Positions 7,128-10,337 of a stretch of 10,337 nucleotides of DNA are shown in pieces. Under the pieces are notes generated by a model that saw only the letters and a list, made by a program, of their open reading frames with translations, searched no databases and was not told where the DNA came from. Source of the DNA: Acidobacteriota bacterium (GTDB taxonomy: Bacteria; Acidobacteriota; Vicinamibacteria; Vicinamibacterales; 2-12-FULL-66-21); NCBI GenBank assembly GCA_013362195.1, contig JABFWM010000440.1, positions 1-10,337 of the forward strand, written 5' to 3'. Position 1 is the stretch's first letter. Each line of letters starts with the position of its first letter. Made by a program: the position numbers and the translations under genes.

Positions 7128-7981
7128 AACTGATTCGGTTTGGCGACCCCGGCGACGAGCGTCCGGGCGTCCTGCTCGAGAACGACACCCGGGTCGACGC
7201 GTCAGCGCTGGGCGGAGATTACGACCAGGCGTTCTTCGAGGGCGACGGGCTGCGCGAGGTCGAGCGGTGGGCGGCGCACGACGGCCGGTCGGCGCCGCGC
7301 GTCGACGCGCGCGTCCGGCTCGCCGCGCCGATGCGGCGGCCCAGCAAGATCGTCTGCATCGGGTTGAACTTCCGCGACCATGCCGCCGAGAGCAACATGG
7401 CCATCCCCGCCGAGCCCGTCATCTTCTTCAAGGCGACCACCGCGCTGGTCGGCCCGAACGACCCGGTGGTGATTCCCCGCCACGCGTCGAAGCTCGATTG
7501 GGAAGTGGAACTGGCGATCGTCATCGGCCGACGCGCATCCTACGTCGCGGTCGAAGACGCGACCGACTACATCGCCGGCTACGCGCTCCACAACGACTAT
7601 TCCGAACGCAGCTTTCAGCTGGAACGCGGCGGACAATGGGTCAAGGGCAAGAGCGCCGATACCTTCGCGCCGATCGGCCCCTTCCTCGCCACGCGCGACG
7701 AGGTCCCCGACCCGCATACGCTCGGCATGTGGCTGACCGTCAACGGCGAGACGCGGCAGAAGGGCACGACCGCCAACATGATCTTCAACGTGCCGACGCT
7801 CGTCAGCTACGTGAGCGAGTTCATGACGCTGCTCCCCGGCGACGTCATCAGCACCGGCACGCCGGCCGGCGTCGGCCTCGGCATGAAGCCGTCGCCCCAG
7901 TACCTGCAGCCCGGCGATCTCGTCGCGCTCGGCATCGATCGCCTCGGGCAGTCGCAGCAGAAAGTCATGGCGTACTCATGA
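7124..7981 (+). CDS. FAH-family hydrolase (probable 2,4-diketo-3-deoxy-L-fuconate/rhamnonate hydrolase)
   Basis: A 285-residue cytoplasmic enzyme of the fumarylacetoacetate hydrolase family. A short N-terminal domain (about 70 residues) precedes the FAH core. Visible core motifs: CIGLNFRDHAAE; DWEVELAIVIG with Glu127 and Glu129; ALHNDYSER with Asp158; and PGDVISTGTPAGVG near the end. Glu127, Glu129 and Asp158 are the expected divalent-metal ligands. Length and architecture fit the hydrolases that split 2,4-diketo-3-deoxy-L-fuconate or -rhamnonate to pyruvate and L-lactate, known from Xanthomonas-type and Sphingomonas-type pathways. ATGA overlaps at both ends, with the SDR and the mutarotase, support tight co-translation with sugar enzymes. 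Automatic labels such as ureidoglycolate lyase or generic isomerase are less likely here. Confidence 0.88.
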   Translation: MKLIRFGDPGDERPGVLLENDTRVDASALGGDYDQAFFEGDGLREVERWAAHDGRSAPRVDARVRLAAPMRRPSKIVCIGLNFRDHAAESNMAIPAEPVIFFKATTALVGPNDPVVIPRHASKLDWEVELAIVIGRRASYVAVEDATDYIAGYALHNDYSERSFQLERGGQWVKGKSADTFAPIGPFLATRDEVPDPHTLGMWLTVNGETRQKGTTANMIFNVPTLVSYVSEFMTLLPGDVISTGTPAGVGLGMKPSPQYLQPGDLVALGIDRLGQSQQKVMAYS

Positions 7982-8301
7982 GCCGTCATGTGCTCACCGT
8001 CGATCTGAAGGATCACGACGCGGTCGCGACCTACACCGACCACCACCGGCGCGTCTGGCCGGAGGTGCTGCGCAGCCTGCGCGACGCCGGCATCGTCGAC
8101 ATGGAGATCTACCTGCTCGAGCGGCGGCTGGTCATGCTCGTCGAAACGGACGGACGCGACGTGCGCGAGTGTTTCGCGCTCCATCACGGCTCCCATCCGC
8201 GGGTCATCGAATGGGAGAGCCTGATGCAGTCGCTCCAGGTGCCGCCGCCCGGCGCGCCCACGGGACAGACGTGGAGTGAAATGACGCCCGTGTTCCGCCT
8301 C
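7978..8301 (+). CDS. L-rhamnose/L-fucose mutarotase (RhaM-like, COG3254); conserved domain only, no stop codon nearby
   Basis: The start codon overlaps the FAH stop (ATGA). The first 108 residues are a complete RhaM-like domain: Tyr19 and His23 in YTDHHRRVWPE align with the catalytic Tyr18/His22 region of E. coli RhaM, followed by MEIYLLERRLVMLVE, a Trp in VIEWESLM, and the terminal WSEMTPVFRL typical of the family's last residues. Role: interconversion of alpha and beta anomers of a 6-deoxy sugar in the cytoplasm; the Campylobacter L-fucose locus has a homologue. Odd: after the domain ends, the frame has no stop until 9132, giving a formal 384-residue ORF whose remainder is out of frame with the overlapping oxidoreductase gene. 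The end given is that of the conserved domain, not a stop codon. A -1 shift near 8302-8340 would end the protein at 8381; a +1 shift would join it to the oxidoreductase frame. Confidence 0.82.
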
Positions 8302-9132
8302 GGCGCCGCCGACGGCCGCGCCGCTGCCGGGACCGCCCATCGCCGCCGACGCGGCTCGCGCTTCGATGGACACCGCGCTGACGCAGGCCTGGCCGACGCC
8401 CACGCGGCCGACGCCCATCGTGCTGATCGGGGCCGGGGCGATCGCCCGGACCGCGCACCTGCCGGCCTACCAGCGCCTCCGCTTCCCCGTCGCCGGCGTG
8501 TTCGACATCAACAGCGACGTCGCCCGCGCGACCGCCGATTCGTTCCGGATCGGGCAGGTGTTCGAGACCGTCGACCAGGCGTGCACGGCCGGCGCGGTGG
8601 TCTTCGACCTCGCCGTCCCCGGCGATCAGATTCTCGCGATCCTCGAGCGGCTGCCGGTCGGAGCGGCCGTGCTGATTCAGAAGCCGATGGGACGCGACCT
8701 CGCCGAAGCGCGCCGCATCCTGCAGTGCGCGCGCGACCGCCGGCTCGTGGCGGCCGTCAATTTTCAATTGCGCTTCAGTCCCGGGATGCTCGCGCTGCAC
8801 GACCTGCTCGAGCACGACGCGCTTGGCGCGCTCGTCGACATCGACGTGCGCATCGTAATCGACCAGCCGTGGCACCTCTGGACGTTCATGGAGCGCGCGC
8901 CGCGGCTCGAGATCGTCTATCACTCGATCCATTATCTGGACGCGATTCGCTGGCTTGCCGGGGAACCCTCGGGCGCGTACTGCCGCGCCGTCGCGCACCC
9001 CGACATGCCACGGTTGCGCGACACGCGCAGCTCGATCATCCTGAATTACGGCGATCACCTCCGCTGCTCGCTGGTGATGAACCACACGCACCGCGCCGGC
9101 CCGCAGCATCGCACCTCCCAGCTGATCGTTGA
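8302..9132 (+). other. Open extension of the mutarotase frame through the oxidoreductase gene
   Basis: This is the unbroken continuation of the mutarotase frame. It translates to Arg-, Ala- and His-rich sequence with no recognisable domain, and from 8366 it runs antiphase to the Gfo/Idh gene. It is probably non-coding shadow sequence left open by high GC and a lost or shifted stop. Confidence 0.6.
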
Positions 9133-9463
9133 GGGGACGCGCGGCGCGGCACGCCTGACCTGGGGCGTGAACCTCTCGTATCCGTCGGGCCCCCCCGACA
9201 CGATGGAGGTCGCGATCGGCGGCGGCGGCTGGCAGGAGGTGCCGCTCCGGGGATCCTGGTTCATCGAAGCGTTCGAAGGCCCGATGTCGAACCTGCAGCG
9301 GTACGTCGCCGGAGAGGACCCGATCCTCATGGGCGCGGTTGACGATGCGATCAAGACGATGGCCGTGACCGAGGCGTGCTATCAATCGAGCGATGGCGGC
9401 GGCACGCCGATTCCGGCGCTCGATCGATTCGAAGGAGGAGGCGCGGGCGGCGGGTCCCATTGA
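8366..9463 (+). CDS. Gfo/Idh/MocA-family NAD(P)-dependent oxidoreductase
   Basis: A 365-residue cytoplasmic enzyme of normal family length. A Pro/Thr-rich lead (WPTPTRPTP) precedes the Rossmann motif VLIGAGAIARTAHLPAY. The usual EKP motif appears as IQKPM with Lys106 kept and Gln105 in place of Glu. SIHYLDAIRWLAG carries His189 and Asp192 of the usual H-x-x-D catalytic pattern. The C-terminus ends in a glycine-rich tail. ATG 8366 is the only standard start between the in-frame stop at 8282 and the Rossmann strand; it has no clear Shine-Dalgarno. Family members oxidise or reduce sugars and cyclitols. In this operon it could be the sugar 1-dehydrogenase that makes the lactone, leaving the SDR as the 4-dehydrogenase, or a side enzyme for a related sugar. 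Substrate unassigned. Confidence 0.88.
   Translation: MDTALTQAWPTPTRPTPIVLIGAGAIARTAHLPAYQRLRFPVAGVFDINSDVARATADSFRIGQVFETVDQACTAGAVVFDLAVPGDQILAILERLPVGAAVLIQKPMGRDLAEARRILQCARDRRLVAAVNFQLRFSPGMLALHDLLEHDALGALVDIDVRIVIDQPWHLWTFMERAPRLEIVYHSIHYLDAIRWLAGEPSGAYCRAVAHPDMPRLRDTRSSIILNYGDHLRCSLVMNHTHRAGPQHRTSQLIVEGTRGAARLTWGVNLSYPSGPPDTMEVAIGGGGWQEVPLRGSWFIEAFEGPMSNLQRYVAGEDPILMGAVDDAIKTMAVTEACYQSSDGGGTPIPALDRFEGGGAGGGSH
8391..8418 (+). repeat. 15-bp-period tandem duplication in the oxidoreductase 5' end
   Basis: GGCCGACGCCCA occurs at 8391 and again at 8406, giving two 15-bp-period units. They encode the Pro/Thr-rich lead just before the Rossmann fold. The duplication keeps frame and lies next to the irregular mutarotase/oxidoreductase junction. 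Confidence 0.6.
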
Positions 9464-9509
9464 ATCGAGGAGCTGTTCCGCAGGGCCTGAATTTTCTCGA
9501 GTGCGTCCC

Positions 9510-10337
9510 ATGCGAATCGACACGCACCAGCACTTCTGGCAGTACGATGCGGCGGTCTACGACTGGATCGACGACTCGATGCAGCCGCTCCGCCGCCATT
9601 TCTCGCCCGCCGACGCATGGCAGGCGATGCAGACGGCGGGGTTCGAGGCATCGATCGCCGTGCAGGCGCGGCAATCGCACGAGGAAACGCGCGCGCTGCT
9701 CGCGCTGGCCGACGCCCACCCGTTCATCGTGGGCGTCGTTGGCTGGATTGATCTGCAGCGGCCCGACGTCGACGCACAGATCGAGTCGCTGCGCCATCCC
9801 AGGCTGGTCGGGATCCGCCACATCGTGCAGGCGGAGCGCGACGGCTTCCTCGCGCGGCGCGTGTTCCGTGACGGGATCGCGCGGCTGGAGCGGCACGGGC
9901 TGACCTACGACATCCTCGTCTACGCGCGTCAGCTCACACAGGCCGTCGCCTTCGCGTCCGCGTTCCCGTCGCTGCGGTTCGTGCTCGATCATCTGGGCAA
10001 GCCGGATGTCAGGGGCGGCGCCTTCGACGGCTGGCGGCGCGAGATCGACAACATGGCGGCACTGCCGAATGTCTGGGCGAAATTGTCCGGCCTCGTCACC
10101 GAGGCCGACTGGCACGCCTGGACGCCCGAGACGCTGGCGCCGTATGTGGAGCATGCGATCGACGTGTTCGGCGCCGATCGGCTGATGATTGGCTCCGACT
10201 GGCCGGTCTGCACGCTCGCCGGAACGTATAAAGAGGTGATGGACACCGTGATCACGGCACTGACGCGGCGGTCTGAGGCGGAGCGCGAGGCGGTGCTGGG
10301 CGGGACGGCGGCAGCGTTCTGGAACCTCGAGCTGCGA
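9510..10337 (+). CDS. Amidohydrolase, COG3618/PF04909 type; probable L-fucono-1,5-lactonase (3' end outside window)
   Basis: 276 codons are visible and the frame is still open at the window edge. The last residues (AAAFWNLEL) match the usual end of these about 280-residue proteins, so only a few residues and the stop are missing. Metal-site and active-site motifs: Asp4-Thr-His6-Gln-His8 at the N-terminus, His104 in GIRHIV, His161 and Lys164 in LDHLGKP, and Asp230 in GSDWPVC. Family knowledge: COG3618 amidohydrolases in L-fucose, L-rhamnose and L-galactose loci hydrolyse the aldono-lactone to the aldonate. ATG 9510 follows a 46-nt gap after the oxidoreductase, with only a weak GAG at 9499-9501 as ribosome site; GTG 9501 is possible but gives an atypical N-terminus. 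The lactone role is inferred from the neighbours; 2-pyrone-4,6-dicarboxylate lactonase-like activity is the main alternative. Confidence 0.88.
   Translation, partial: MRIDTHQHFWQYDAAVYDWIDDSMQPLRRHFSPADAWQAMQTAGFEASIAVQARQSHEETRALLALADAHPFIVGVVGWIDLQRPDVDAQIESLRHPRLVGIRHIVQAERDGFLARRVFRDGIARLERHGLTYDILVYARQLTQAVAFASAFPSLRFVLDHLGKPDVRGGAFDGWRREIDNMAALPNVWAKLSGLVTEADWHAWTPETLAPYVEHAIDVFGADRLMIGSDWPVCTLAGTYKEVMDTVITALTRRSEAEREAVLGGTAAAFWNLELR

Noticed and set aside
7978..9132. A true mutarotase fusion protein of 384 residues
   Set aside because: The tail beyond residue 108 has no recognisable domain and is read out of phase with the strong Gfo/Idh gene, so the full ORF is not called as a protein; the anomaly is reported as a finding instead.
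1..10337. tRNA, rRNA, CRISPR, transposase or phage genes
   Set aside because: No cloverleaf, array of spaced repeats, transposase motif or target-site duplication was seen on either strand by eye.

Overview
The window looks like chromosomal DNA from a high-GC bacterium. Nearly every codon in the real genes ends in G or C. The mix of a secreted M28 peptidase, a secreted PD40-propeller S9 peptidase and sugar-acid genes would suit an Acidobacteriota (Vicinamibacteria-like) genome, but that placement is inference from gene content only. I see no RNA genes, insertion sequences or CRISPR arrays.

The main content is a catabolic locus for a 6-deoxy sugar (L-fucose is the best guess; L-rhamnose or a related sugar is possible), using the non-phosphorylating, dehydrogenase-based type of pathway. 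Left block, + strand: the 3' part of a DapA-family aldolase/dehydratase (2-460), an IlvD/Edd-family sugar-acid dehydratase (457-2187, ATGA overlap), and a secreted M28 metallopeptidase (2205-3836). Middle: a 186-nt spacer with a heptamer repeat and a possible gene remnant, then a secreted S9 peptidase on the minus strand (4023-6152). Right block, + strand: an SDR dehydrogenase (6357-7127), an FAH-family hydrolase (7124-7981, ATGA overlap), an L-rhamnose/L-fucose mutarotase (from 7978, ATGA overlap, no stop of its own), a Gfo/Idh/MocA oxidoreductase (8366-9463) and an amidohydrolase of the fuconolactonase type (9510 to the window end, lacking only its stop and perhaps a few residues).

Read together: the mutarotase interconverts sugar anomers, a dehydrogenase (SDR or Gfo/Idh) makes the 1,5-lactone, the amidohydrolase opens the lactone, and the IlvD/Edd enzyme dehydrates the aldonate to the 2-keto-3-deoxy acid. 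That intermediate could then be split by the DapA-like enzyme to pyruvate and L-lactaldehyde, or oxidised by an SDR and hydrolysed by the FAH enzyme to pyruvate and L-lactate. Candidate enzymes for both terminal routes lie in one locus.

The 204-nt divergent region between the S9 peptidase and the SDR holds an AT-rich cluster of inverted repeats, one of them LacI-operator-like, and a perfect 9-bp-arm palindrome. The oddest feature is the mutarotase reading frame, which stays open for more than 800 nt past its conserved domain, out of frame with the oxidoreductase it overlaps.
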